Assembly: GCA_963575745.1 (NCBI GenBank)
Contig: CAUYUJ010022509.1
Coordinates: forward strand, 1-64,000
Source: Prorocentrum cordatum
Lineage: Eukaryota > Sar > Dinophyceae > Prorocentrales > Prorocentraceae
Direction: 5' to 3'
DNA length: 64,000 bases
The notes below the pieces were generated by a model. That model did not search any database. It was not told the origin of the DNA and was given only the letters and a program-made list of their open reading frames with translations. Shown here piece after piece: positions 10,841 to 23,010 of the stretch; the first letter of the stretch is position 1, and every line of letters starts with the position of its first letter. Both the position numbers and the translations under genes were made by a program.

Positions 10841-13800
10841 CTAACCAGCCAACCCCTCTGGCTCGTCGCCCTCGTCGAGACGGCAGCGGCGCTCCTTGCC
10901 CGAGAGTTCCTCGCCGCGAGGCAGGTCGCGCAGCACGCGCCTCGCGCGCTCACGACGCTCATGCGTCAGCATCATGAATGCTAATTTGTTTTTGTGGTCT
11001 GGCTTCGTGTCGCACGCGGCTCCGAGATCCACCGCCCACGCAGCCAGCATGCCAAGAGGCCGACCTTGCGCAGCGGCCCCTTTGGCGCCGCTGCCCCAAT
11101 TGACTGCAGACAGCGTGCACCTGCCATGCCCGCGAAGGCACTGGCACTCGAACCGACCGCGGTCGGGGCCCATGTGGGCCATGCTGTAGTGCACGATCTT
11201 TCCGACACCGTCTGGCAACTCAACTACAATCTCGGCTCCGTCCCCTGCCCTCCGAGAGCCCACGCTACGCTCTGAAACGCTGGCGGGGGGAGGAGGCGCG
11301 GGCGGCGGCAATGCGAGGGCCTCGAGGGGAGGCGTCGGAGGATCAGCGGGCGGCGGGTCCTCGCCTCCCTCGCTGCCGCCGCCGTCGCTGAAGAGCTCGT
11401 CCACCAGGTCGTGGCCCTCCTCTGCGGGTCGAGGGCGGGAAGGGCGAGGCAGATAGGCAGAGAATTATAAGGGGGACCGCGCGCGGCCCACCAGACCAAA
11501 GGAACGGCCGCACGTCGGTTGCAGGACGTGGGCCAGAACAAATCTATCAGGATTGCAGGATGCCCCAGGATGGCTCAATATGGCCTTATTGACCCCAGAG
11601 ATGCGTTAATGGGGCCAAACGGCCCCCGTGATCGGAACCCGCTGTTGGTTTAAATCTGCTGCGCCCCCTGGCCAACTTGAGGCCATCTCGGGCCCTCCCT
11701 GGGCGCTCTCGGGCACTCTCAGGAAATCCCTGGGTCTCCCCATCGAGGCGAAGGGGGGGGGTGCGGGGACAACGACGCAAGCGAGTGAGCGCAAGCGAAA
11801 CAACAAGGCTCACGAGGTCAACACCCCTTTAGATAGCCCATCCTCGCCGACGTGCTCGCCCTCGCCCTCGAAGCCGCCGTCGCCCTCGCCGTCGGGGTCG
11901 GGCGGCTCGCCCTCCAGGGGCATGGGCGCCTCGTCCTCTGGGTCCGAAGCGACGCTCTCGGCGTCTTCTTCCAAGGCCAGACGATGCGCTCGCCTTGTCC
12001 GCCTCGGCGGCCAGACATCTGACTCGCCACCCGTGGCGAGCACGACGACGTCGGCGGGGCGGAATCTGGCGATGGGCCGATCCGTCTCGTCGATGACCCA
12101 GTAGCTCAGCGCCCACTTGGACAGTGAGTCCAGCTTGGCGAAGGCCTGCCAGTCGACCAGGCTCTGGTCGCAAGCCTTCTGAGGAAAGTCAAAACGACTG
12201 CACCCTCCCCCTCGCCTCCTCCCCTCCCCTCCCCTTCCCCCCCGCCTCCCCCCTCCCATATCCCAACCTCCCCCGTCCCCCACCCAACCCGACCTTCTAG
12301 AGTCTAGAAGGACGGGCTGGGCGGGGGAGGGGGACAGAAGCGGGTCGACAAGACCAGCATGTTGCAAGTCATTGTCCTCTTCCTCCTCCTCCTCCTCCTC
12401 CTCCTCCTCCTCCTTCCCCTCCTCCTCTTCCTCCGTCGTCGTCGTCGTCGTCCTCCTCCTCCTCCTCCTCATCCCTCCCCCCCTCTCCATCGTTTGCCAA
12501 TGCCTGGCGGCCTGGGCCCTTGTGGGCCCTGCGCCGCAAACCATGTTTTTTTTTGTTTTTGAAGCCGACGTCACCCAAAACACTTGGGAACCAACTGCGA
12601 CTGAACACTTAAACATAAAAACCAACAACTCATCGGAGCATAAGCCAGGTTAAGTCGGCCTCCAAAGATACCTCGACCACCCCGTTGACCACGACCTCCG
12701 AGACGAAGCGCATCGGCCTGAAGACCGAGGAGTACGGGGAGAACTCGTGGGCCCCGATGTGCCACCACTCGTAGACGTCGATGCCCTCGGCGACGTCGCC
12801 GACCACGTTCGCCAACACGTGGTCCCACTCTGACTCCGCCGCCCGCCTGGTGCCGTGCAGCCGCACGACCAAGGAACCCTCCTCCAAGAGCAGCCGCTCA
12901 GCTGAGCCGCGGTTGCACATCCCCTTCAACTCGGTGTAGAACAGCCTGCGGAATCGGATGCACTCGGCACTCTCGGGGCAGCAACCACACATGCCAATCT
13001 GGGCGCACGTGACCTTCTTCCTCTGCGGGGGGATGTCGAGAGGGCGGCAATCTTCGTGGATGATCGCCTTGTGCCGTTCCATCCAATCGTTCACAAGGCA
13101 CTTCTTGAGGTTATTACTTCTGGGAGCAAGCCACGCTTCGCGAGCCAGCGAAGCAGTTGACGTAGTCGGGTGCTTGAACTCAGCCATCGTGCCGATGGGC
13201 GAAGGCATGGCGGTCAGCACCGCCGCGAAATCCGACACCCCCTTGAACATGTTGCACGACAGCGTCCAGCTCGCCGCACCCGCCGTGGACTGCCACTCAG
13301 ACAGCGCCGTTTCAAGCCTCCGCCCCTGGGCCTGTGACAAGCAGCGCAAGCCCCGATAATGAACGTTGGCGGTCCTCAGCAGCTCGTCCATGCTCCCGCC
13401 GTTGACCTCGGCAGCGGCTCTCCGGATAGCCAAGTCAGAGGCTTGGCCCGCGCTGTCTGCGGCCACGCCCACCGCAACCAACTGCTGTGCACGTGCTTCC
13501 CGCCGCCTCCTGTCCTGGACTCGGTCGACATCGCGGGTGCGAAGACCAAACGAGCTGCCCTGAGCATCGACTGGTCGCTTCGCCCCCCTTGCTGCAGCCG
13601 CCTTGCGACGCAGCCTTGCGAGATCAACGCCGCCCAGCTCGCGATACTTCCGGCTGACCTCGGCCGTGTTCTTGAGGCCACCCCGATTGCCCAGCGACTG
13701 TTCCCTCACGAAGGCGTGCCAACAACTGACGGCCCCCCTCTTTTTGGCGATGACGTCTTCATGCTCGGGTGGTTCGTCGGGTCCCTTGCTGGCCGCGGCT

Positions 13801-16199
13801 GGGGCCTCCACAGCTTGGAACGGACGGCCTGATAGACGAGCTTGAGCAATCACCCATTCTGCCGAAGCCTCCCCAAAAGTAGTTGAGTGAGTCAGCACGC
13901 CACGCACTATCAACCGCCTGCGTATGGAAGCGTGCCGTGATTCGATTGCCTTGATGTCCAAGTCAATCAACGCCGCCAACAAAGTAAGCTCCGCGATCGC
14001 AGCAGGATTCGCAAGACCACCCTCCGCACCTCTGTGGCGCTCGACGAAGTCCCGCGTCCAACTATCCAGGAGACACTCGGGGAGCCCCAAAATCTCTGCA
14101 GCCACAGTCGGCTCGTGGATCAGACCATGTCGGTGCACGAACGATACATTCACCAAGCACTCGGACCTCGAAAGCATCCTGAAAGCAAGGGCCCGAACTT
14201 TCCGAGTCATCGATTTCTGCGGTATGATGTCGTTCCACAGCACGGGCTCGCATAAGAGAGGGGCCCATTTACTCTTGAAGATGCGACCTGGGCTACTGAG
14301 TGCGGCTTCTACGATAGGCCACGTCCTGCTCGTCTGGCTGGAACCGCCCGCCGTTGACGCAAGAGCCACCTTGCCGCGCTGCTCGGTCTCCCAACGCTTG
14401 CTGCCGACCTCTAGGTGCCACTCCATCAGGCGACGTAGTGGCTCCAACACTTGCCGAACGATGACAACGTCGCACAAGGGCGATGTGCGCATCCAGTCCC
14501 CAGCCGATCTACGATGACGTTCGTTCTCCTCTCGCTTCGCATCGAAGCCGCCTGAGCCAGCTTTGCCATCGGCCCCTGCACGTGCATCTAGGCTGGGAGC
14601 GGCGCCGCGCTCGGAAGGCTGGGCGTCGGCCCCACCAGCGCGCTCCCCAGGCCGCTTGGGGCCAGTCTTCATATCAGAAGCCCAGAGGTCCCAAACTGCA
14701 GAGCCCAAGCCATGCACGCCGTCAAGCAAGATGAACTCATCCATAGCCACGTCGGAGTTCGTCCATCTGCTCCTCGGCCACCGAGTGAAACGGGCCCCGA
14801 GGAGAACGACCTCTAGCGCCTTCGACACTGTAGCCTTGATCGCTGCCTCGTCAATCTCAACGCCCTCTGGGATCCAGATGTCGACGTTCTCTCGATCTCT
14901 CCAATCACCATTGGGTAGTAAGTGTAATGCAGCCTTCTTCTCGACGAGGCGGGACCCCCTCGCGAGAGCCAAGTTCACGACGTGCCTCTTGTATGGGTGT
15001 GCATCCAGCGGCGGACGCCCTCGTCGAATTCGAGTGCGTCGACAGACTTCCTCACGAAACAAGCGGCAGAACTTAGCAAACCCAGCGCCCTCGTTCACGG
15101 CCAATGCGAAATTGATTTGTCCAGAGATCGTAGCTTCCGTGAGGCCGAAGGTGTGTTTGTAAACGTTGGCGAGGCAATGAATCGAACAAGTGAACCCTAG
15201 TTTACCTCGCCCGTCGACTTGTCGGTCTGCTCCAACCTGCGCCTCGCACCGGCTGTTAGGCCCAGCGCCGTCCAGGATAGATACTCGTGTCTTTGCTTGG
15301 AAGCTGCTCGAGGCCACGCCCATCACGGTGCTGCGCTGTTGGTCTGCTTCCAGGAGGCACTCCCCAGTGTTGCGGTCCAGCCATTGCAAAGGAGAAATCG
15401 CCTGGCCAATGATGCCGAAGAACTTGCCGCACCTGGATTTCAACAAATACCCAAATCTTGTGGCACTCTGCAATAGCTTGATGACCGTCCTCTCCAGCCT
15501 CGGCTTTCCCCACATGTGAGACGTGTCCATCTGATGTGGTACTATCTGTTGGCCGCCAGCTGGTCGATCGGACCGATGGTGTGAAGATCGTGCGAAGTTG
15601 TCGTTCACTGAAAGCTTCATTGGCGTCTCGTCATACTTGCACGCCTCCACGTAATGCAACATATTATCTCTAGCCGTAGTCGCTGCGATCATCGTCTCCA
15701 AGGCGTGCTTCTGGTCCCTCTCCAGGTGGACGATGGCGTTGGCGAGGACGGCGACGTACTCGGTGTAAGTAGTTGGGCTGACACCCAGAGCATCCTGGAT
15801 CGAAGCCTTCGAAGTCGTTCTGCCGCCCATGGAGTTTGTCAAATCCATGAGCATTCTATTCAATCGAGCTGCCTCGTCATCCGCGTCGGCCGTCTGTTGT
15901 TCCACTCTGAGCGCCCCAAGGCGAACGTATGGGAGCAGCGGCCACCTGTCGAAGGCCGCGGGCCCCCTGCCACAGCCATTGACGATGTATCTGGGCGCAG
16001 TGGGCAGACCAGCGCGCTGCGTCAGAGGCAGCTCCAACGCATTCGTCCGACCCGTGGTGTCAGGGCCATTCGCTCTGCGCCGCTTGACGGCGGGCCTCCT
16101 CGGACCGACGGCCGCGCCGTTGGCCGCGACAACCACGGCCTCCTCGGGAGGTGCATCGCCAATGAGGTCTTGCAGCACGTCGCCACAACCGTCGCCCAT
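10841..16199 (-). CDS. Large dinoflagellate-type protein, possible DDE fold
   Basis: Proposed exons on the minus strand: 16199-12672 (1,176 codons), 12178-about 11839, and 11421-10841, about 1,480 residues in all. Intron 1 is a phase-0 GT-AG intron (donor GAG/GTATCT, acceptor TTTGACTTTCCTCAG). The second intron's acceptor is CCCGCAG but its donor is unclear. The start at 16199 (MGDGCGDVLQDLIGD) is chosen because an SL relic lies upstream at 16277-16295, although the frame is open to 16436. Features: ILDGAGPNSRCEAQ (near residue 308) followed by CSIHCLANVYKH (near 338) and IESRHASIRR (near 760) resemble the spacing of a DDE transposase core; this is a guess. GAVSCWHAFVREQ lies near 830 and a Cys-rich CAQIGMCGCCPESAEC near 1065. 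Exon 3 carries GRPLGMLAAWAVDLG. The layout resembles a highly expanded dinoflagellate family without assigned function. Confidence 0.75.
12377..12472. repeat. (TCC)n and (GTC)n in an intron
   Basis: TCC repeat interrupted by GTCGTCGTC, inside the first intron of the gene 10841-16199. The intron also holds a short A-rich run on the coding strand (12560-12546). Confidence 0.9.
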
Positions 16200-16276
16200 G
16201 CCCACTCGTCGTGTTGTGTACACTACACGTGCTGCAACATATGACACGTGGACCGAACAACAAAAAAGAAGAAACA

Positions 16277-16295
16277 TTGAGCCACAACGGCTACG
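16277..16295 (-). other. Spliced-leader relic in 5' leader
   Basis: On the minus strand this reads CGTAGCCGTTGTGGCTCAA, matching the dinoflagellate SL at 17 of 19 positions. It lies about 80 bp upstream of the proposed start at 16199 and on the same strand. A genomic SL copy at a gene's 5' end is the accepted mark of an mRNA that was reverse transcribed and reinserted. Confidence 0.65.
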
Positions 16296-16299
16296 CATG

Positions 16300-16892
<593 letters not shown>

Positions 16893-16917
16893 CTGTGGGG
16901 TAGTCATGTCATACGGG

Positions 16918-17000
16918 CACGACATTGTTTTCAAGACTGCTTTAAGACTGTTTTGAGACTGTTTGGGGACCGTCCTAGAAACATCCGAAATGATTGTTTT
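16918..17000. repeat. TTTTGAGACTG repeat, single-orientation locus
   Basis: Several degenerate 11-bp units in the same orientation as the left half of the array at 9540-9868, next to a poly(T) tract as that array is next to one at 10351. Confidence 0.7.
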
Positions 17001-17329
17001 GAGACTATAATGCAAACTCTCCAGGGAATACCTCGTACATAGGCTGGAGAAGGCCAGCCGCCTCATAACTGTTGCTGTAGGACTGCCAAAAGGTGTATCT
17101 TGCACCCGCGCGTCGAGTTTGTTCAACTGAGGTGGTAGTGTGGGTGCGCGCTTTTTAAATGTAAGGGTCTGATTGCTCGGTGGAGGTGCAGTGGGCGGTG
17201 GTGGTATGGTTTTCAATCAAAGCTTGCCTCTGTAGGGGTCCTAGCGGATTCATATGGTTAGGTGAGCTGGGCCGCCGATTTCGGTGGCCAGGCCGGGTGC
17301 CCAGGTGCCGGGGTGCCCAGGTGCCTGGT

Positions 17330-17606
17330 AGTCCTATGGCCCATAGCCCTAATGACCCTGTAGCCCTATAGCCCTGTAGCCTATAGGCCTATAGCCCTAT
17401 AGCCATATAGCCCTATAGCCCTATAGCCCAATGGCCATCTAGCCCTATAGCCCAATGGCCATCTAGCCCTATAGCCGTATAACAGTATAGCCGTTTTGCC
17501 TTACAGCCGTATAGCCCTATAGCCCTATGACCCTATAGCCCCGTGGCCTTATAGCCCTATAGCCCTGTAGCCCTATAGCCTCATAGCCCTATAGCCCTCA
17601 AAATTA
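17330..17606. repeat. TATAGCCC minisatellite
   Basis: About thirty 8-10 bp units of TATAGCCC with variants such as GTAGCCC and AATGGCCATC. Confidence 0.9.
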
Positions 17607-17621
17607 TCATTAGGGTTATTC

Positions 17622-20130
17622 TCCGGTCTCATCTTGTTGTTTGTCTTCTGCTGTTGCGTGCTCGTCGATGGTGCTGTCGCTGTCGGCCTGTGTCGTGGTT
17701 GTGTTGCTGTTGGCCGTGATGGTCGGGTTGCAGATCTGTTGGAGTAGTGCTGCCGCGTCTCGGATGTTGACCGCCCAGTCGAGCTTCACGTGGTCGTTGT
17801 CGTTGTGGCAGATGTAGAGCCATTGCGCTACCTCTTGTGTTGCAGCGATCTTGCTAGTGGTGAGTGGAGCGTGTCATCCAGTTAGAAGTGCTTGCAAGTG
17901 TTCGCTTGTCGTTACAACTTGAAGGCGAAGTGCTGCATTGTCGCGATAATTGGCTGCGAATGCTTGTAGGTCGTTGCCATACTGATTGAACGTCGTATGC
18001 TCCGGTGGCTTTGGCACGGGTAGGTGTGTCCGCGCGCGTTGCGTCCTTGAGCTTGAGTCTCTTGGCAGTCGCCGTGGGCGGAAGAGTGAATGTCGATAGT
18101 GGTGTTGCTCGTGAATCAGGTCGGAGTGGTGGATGTGGTAGGTACTGTTCGCCGTCTTGATGCGCGAACATCTCATTGGTGTACTTGTTGAGGTATCCGT
18201 GCCATCCAGGTAGTAGCAGGTCGTCATTCGGGAACCTGCACGTGTATGTGTTGGACCACGAGCGCGTAGTGCCACCTGTCGTCGTCGTAGCCGTCGGTGC
18301 CTGTGTCGTTGGCGCGGTAAGAGTATGCTGTCCATCCACTTGGGCAGCGCATGTCGTGGTATTGGTTTGGTTTGAGTGACGTGAGGTAGAACTCGCGCGT
18401 GTCTGAAGCTCCGTTCACTTTGGCCACCGGGTCGTCGTCGTAGTCGATGCTTTCGTCGGAGTCTGTTGTGTCGTAGATCCAGTCGGGTATGCCTGCCAAT
18501 GGATCGGTCTGTGCTTGGTTGCTTGCCGGTACGGTCGAGGTGTTTTGCGTGGGTGGCGTTGGTATTTGTGCTGGTGGAGGTGGTATATAATCGTGGCTGA
18601 CGCCGGGCCTTGTTTTGTTTCGTTTTTCCATTTTGCTATGGGAGGTGAGGTTGGGGATGAGCTGCTGTGAAAGTCGCATCTGCGTGTGTCCTGTAACTTT
18701 GTGTCGCTCTTTTTTCAGGTGCTCGTAATGGCCTTTTTCCAAGTCGTATTGTGTTGCTAGCTGCTGTTGTACGAAGTCGTGGTATGCGTGGTCTGCTGGG
18801 ATGTCGGTCGGCAACCTGGAACTGCCCTTCGTGGTGATGTACTTGGGCTGCTGGAGTGTGAATTGTGGTCCTTGAGGGTGAGGTAGCACCATGGATGATT
18901 GAGGTTGGATGTATGTGGGGTTGTGCGTGTGTCGGGTGGTGCGGTCGTTGGGATGCAAGGTTTGTACGGGCGTAGGTAGCAAAATGGCAGAGCATGCCTG
19001 GCCATCGTAGGTTGACCGTCGCGGGCGCAATTAGGTCGTAGTGTTTTGGTAGTGTGCGTCCTTGGTAGTGGTCTGGTTTGACACGTGCTGTGCCAGTCCA
19101 TTGGTTGAGCAGGTCGCATTCGTATGGCGTTGCCTCTTCTAACTCCGCGTATTGTGGCTCTTCGTAGGTAACTCGTGGCGCAATGCGCCTCCTGTGTTTG
19201 TCTGTTATGCATGCAACACGTGGTGGGTGTGGTGTTGACGCACCTGAGGTATGGAGTGAGGCGGCTAAGTCGTTTGTGAATTAGAGTAGCTCTAAGCCAA
19301 GAACGACGTTGTGGCTTGAGTCGGTCAGTGAGCTCAGGGGTGTGAATCGTTCGTAGTCTGATTCGTCGTGGTTGATCTTGGTTCGGATGCCGTAATCCTC
19401 GTTGAGCTGGAAATCGTTTCTTTTCTCGCGTTGTTGTCATACTGTCTTGTAGAGGGTCTCCTTGAGGCTCTTCTCCGTGCCGTCCTCGTTGTAATAGGTG
19501 TACCTGAGACGCACCCTGTTGTTGTCGATGTCGTCGTTGAGCTCCTTTCATGTCAGGTGTATGAGTGGTACTTGTCTCACGTGGCATGGTGTGCCTTCGT
19601 TGTCGTTGAAAGGCTTGTGGTCTGGTCGGTAGTCGGCTTCATGTAAAAGGGTATATGTGCTGGCCGTTGCGCCCAATGTATCTCAACTTCTGTGTGAGAG
19701 CAGTAATACGTCCATCCGATGAGAGCATCTTTAAGCCGTTGTCGTAGTATGCCGAAGTATTCCCTGTTGCTGTTGCAATGATGATGTGCGTCTCCCTCTT
19801 GGCTTTCGCCCAGTCGATGTCTCGGTACTGGGATGTATTCGCAGCCAAAATGTAAGGAAACATAAACGTAAGACTTGTCGATCCTTTTGTCGGTAATCAC
19901 ATCTTGTTTGTTGGTGCTCGTAATGTTTGTGCGTTGTCGGGGTTGTACTTGGTGAGCATGGCCGTTCTTAGTAGATCTTGCCGTTGCGCTTTGTGGCGAG
20001 TCTTGAGCGTGGGCGGCAGATCGTCGGTACCTCTGTCTTCGTACTGCTCCGCGCTCAGCTTGTACTGCGACTCGATGAGTAGTCTCCCTTCCCTCGTATA
20101 TCGGCTGTCAGACTTGATGGAGTAAGTCGC
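17622..20130 (-). pseudogene. Decayed long coding sequence, unknown product
   Basis: The minus strand carries protein-like sequence for about 2.5 kb, broken by at least five frame changes and several in-frame stops. In order: LLIESQYKLSAEQYEDRG (about 20085), VYVSLHFGCEYIPVP (about 19850), RLRYTYYNEDGTEKSLK (about 19500), AYHDFVQQQLATQYDLEKGH (about 18760), GIPDWIYDTTDSDESIDYDD (about 18460), and a Thr/Asp-rich C terminus ending at 17622 after QEVAQWLYICHNDNDHVKLD. Its coding strand is rich in C and A, giving Thr, Gln, Asn, His and Pro, unlike the intact genes here. The family is not recognised; a captured foreign or viral gene is possible but unproven. Confidence 0.5.
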
Positions 20131-20319
20131 AGGTATGCCAATCTACAGAAGGTTTGCGAACCTCACTGCTGTAGCCCAGTGGTCGACATGGACTGCGAAA
20201 GAGTCCTCGGATGCAGGATTGCGTGGCAGCTGCTAGGGCAGCATCGTGCCGAGCAGGCATACGAAAGCGAGCACCGCGAAGACAATCGTTTTTGCTCTTC
20301 CTCTTCCCCCTCGCCCCTT

Positions 20320-20644
20320 GGCGGCGCGCAGAGGGGGGTATGGGGGAGGGGGGAAGGCTTCTTAGAAGCACCCCTGCTTCTCAGAAGGTGCGGGCCCTCT
20401 CTGTAGATGTGAGGCTGGCGCCTTCTAAGAAGCAGCCTCCTTCTAAGAAGCCTTCCCCCTCCCCGAGGAGAGGAGGAGGAGGAGGAGGAGGAGGAGGAGG
20501 AGGAGGATATGGAAGAGGAGGAGGAGGAGGAGGAGGAACCAGGAGGAGGAGGAGGAGGAGGAGGAGGAGGAGGAGGAGGAGGAGGAGGAGGAGGAGGAGG
20601 AGGAGGAGGAGGAGGAGGAGGAGGACCCCCCTCTGCGCGCCGCC
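20320..20644. mobile_element. Hairpin element (CTTCTTAGAAG family) with GGA expansion
   Basis: A perfect 20-bp inverted repeat, GGCGGCGCGCAGAGGGGGGT at 20320-20339 and its complement at 20625-20644, encloses a core (20343-20464) whose ends are themselves inverted: GGAAGGCTTCTTAGAAG and CTTCTAAGAAGCCTTCC. A (GGA)n block (about 20465-20624) sits in the right arm between core and outer end. The core reads as the reverse complement of 26987-27112, and 48358-48455 is a shortened relative. Confidence 0.75.
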
Positions 20645-20761
20645 TCGCCCCGACGGGGCGCCGCCCCTGGGCGCGGCGGCCCCCCCTCCCCCCGGCCACG
20701 GCGCCGCACCCTCGGAGGGCGGGGGCCAGCCCTTGGGAGTTCGAGGCCGAAGCAGACACCG

Positions 20762-21205
20762 TTTTTTTTTTTTTTTTTTTTTTTTGGGGGGGGGGTTCAA
20801 CAAAATATACATATACATACATACATACATACATACATACATACATACATACATACATACATACATACATACATACATACATACATACATACCTACATAC
20901 CTACCTACCTACCTACCTACCTACCTACCTACCTACCTACCTACCTACCTACCTACCTACATACACACACATACATACATACATACATACATACATACAT
21001 ACATACATACATACATACACACACATACATACATACATACATACACACATACATACATACATACATACAAACATACATCCATACATACATACATACATAT
21101 ATACATACAAACATGCATACATACAAACATACATACATACATACATACATACATACATACATACATGTACATATATACATATACACATATATATATAAGC
21201 ATGTA
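20762..21205. repeat. Poly(T) then (TACA)n microsatellite
   Basis: A 24-bp poly(T) run, a short G run, then about 400 bp of TACA units with a TACC block at 20890-20960 and CA or AA variants. Frames across it give only HTYIHTYI or VCMYVCMY repeats. Confidence 0.95.
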
Positions 21206-22440
21206 AAAAAGGCATTCGGGTGACTTGCAGCACGTTCTGACGCTCGTGGGCAGCTCCTGCACGGGCGCCGGCGGGCGGGGTACGGCTTGGCTGCGAAGAT
21301 CAGTGCTCGGGTTGGGAGGACAAGGGTGGGGAAGATGCAGGGCGCGACTGTGCAATGAGCACCTTGAGCATACGCGATGATACGCAGGACCGGGCCGTTT
21401 CTCCCAACCCATCCCCCCAACCGATGACTGTCTTTCTGATTAATGGGACCTGGCTTGGTGATGTGTACCGGGGGACGCCCCCCCCCCCCCCCCTGCACCA
21501 TTCCACTAACGGGAGCTGCCGTCAGCCCAAAAACACCAGCCATGGCAGACCTGGTGTAATGATTCTGGCCAATTGTGGGGCTACTGGGCCCAGTCACTGA
21601 CCAGCTCCCCTTACCCAGGGCCCTGGCTAGATCCGAACCAGGGCGCCACCGGCCGATGCCTGGCTCGACTCGCCACTCGTGGGCGGTGGCAAGGGCGACG
21701 CGGGCGGCCTCCGTCTGGGCGGCCTCGTCGTCGTTGTGGCGTTGCAGTTGACGATGTGCTTGTGCGAGAGCTTGGGCTCTCGCGCGGACGGCGGCGCGGC
21801 TGGCGTCGAGGCCTGGCGCGTCGACAGCCGCAGCTGGTGGGCTGGCAGCCGCCGGGGGGAGGCTGCCAAAGCCGACGAGGCCGACTTCGTGGACGACCCA
21901 GGGCACAGCGCGCACGAGGGGGTCTCGGCAACTGGACTGGCACCAGGGCGGTCTGGACGGCGCGGTCCAGCCGACCGTGGCCGGCGTGGGGGGCACGTGG
22001 TGCTCCCACGGGTGGACCTCGGCAGCGTTGGCCGCACCTCTGGCTGGTGGGGGGCCCTCCTGAGCGCGAGGGCCCAGAGGCACCCCTGGCCCGCCCCGTG
22101 AGGGGGTGCTCTGGAGGCCGCGGGGGCCTCCGTGGAACTCCCGGGGGCACCCTGGGCCGGGGGCTCTGCAGGCAGCACCAGGGAGAGTGGGCCAGGACAC
22201 CCGGCGGCCCTGGAGGGCCAGGCTGCTGCCTGGCCTGTGCGCGTGGGGCCAGGCTGCTGCTGGCGCCTCGGGCGGTGGCCTCGGGGGGGTGGGCGACTCG
22301 GCCCAGGGCTGCAGGTGGGCGCCGCATCCCGCCCACGGGGCGTGGTCCCTATACCGCGCTGTGGCCCTCTGTGGGGGGGCCTCTCTGTCCTCGGGGCGGG
22401 ATTGCGCGAGGGCGCCGCGCGGCCGCCATGGGCCATGCAG
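21206..22440. other. GC-rich, no supported gene
   Basis: Long frames exist on both strands. The most protein-like is minus 21920-21640 (containing ARAQALAQAHRQLQRHNDDE), but no domain, start or splice structure supports a gene. Confidence 0.4.
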
Positions 22441-23010
22441 GGGCCGGCGTGTAGTCGTCGTCGCGTTGGTTGGGAGAGCCGCGGCCGAAAGGATCGTGGT
22501 CGTCCTCGGCGTCGGGACAGCGGCTGCCGCAGGCTTCCTCGGGGGGGTGGGGCCTGGCTGCTATGTGATGCGGTGGTGGTTGGCGCTCTCTGGTCGCGCG
22601 AGGCGCCCCGAAGCGCAGGATATGTATTGGCTCCCCTGGCCGGCGGTGCCCCAGCCTGCGTCTGGTGGGGGGGGGGGTGGTTGGTCGTCGTGGCGTTGGC
22701 CGCGAGGGTCTCCCAGGCCGAGTGGGCCGTGGTTATCTTTGGCGTCGGGGTATCCGTTGTCGCGGGCTTCCTTCGAGGGAGGCTGGCCTCCGTGTGAAAT
22801 GGTGGTGGCGGTGGTGGCGGTGGTGGCTGGGTGGGTGGTGGGTGGTCGCGCGAGGCCACCCGAGGCGCGGGCGTCGGGCTCCCCTGGCCTGCAGTGGCTC
22901 GGGCCTGCGCCTGGTTGGGGAGGCGATTGGTCGTCGTCCTCGTCGTGGACGTCGACGTCATCGTGTTGGTTGAGAGTCTCATGGACCGAGAGGATCAGGG
23001 ATCACCAGAG
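22440..23010. repeat. Imperfect ~240-bp tandem repeat
   Basis: Words such as GGTCGTCGT, GCGTTGG and CTCGGCGTCGGG recur at about 22452, 22682 and 22928. The diverged units read on the minus strand as repeated Asp/His/Pro-rich segments such as PDAEDDHDPFGRGSPNQRDD. The spacing is not a clear multiple of three, so coding is doubtful. Confidence 0.5.

Noticed and set aside
12546-12560. A-rich run on the coding strand after the first exon of the 10841-16199 gene, a possible poly(A) relic of a retrogene
   Set aside because: It lies inside what reads as a phase-matched GT-AG intron, and exons 2 and 3 continue the protein. The run is also short and interrupted.
21590-21660. tRNA-like segment with CCCTGGTTCGGATCTAGCC on the minus strand
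   Set aside because: No full cloverleaf can be drawn; the anticodon and acceptor stems are missing.
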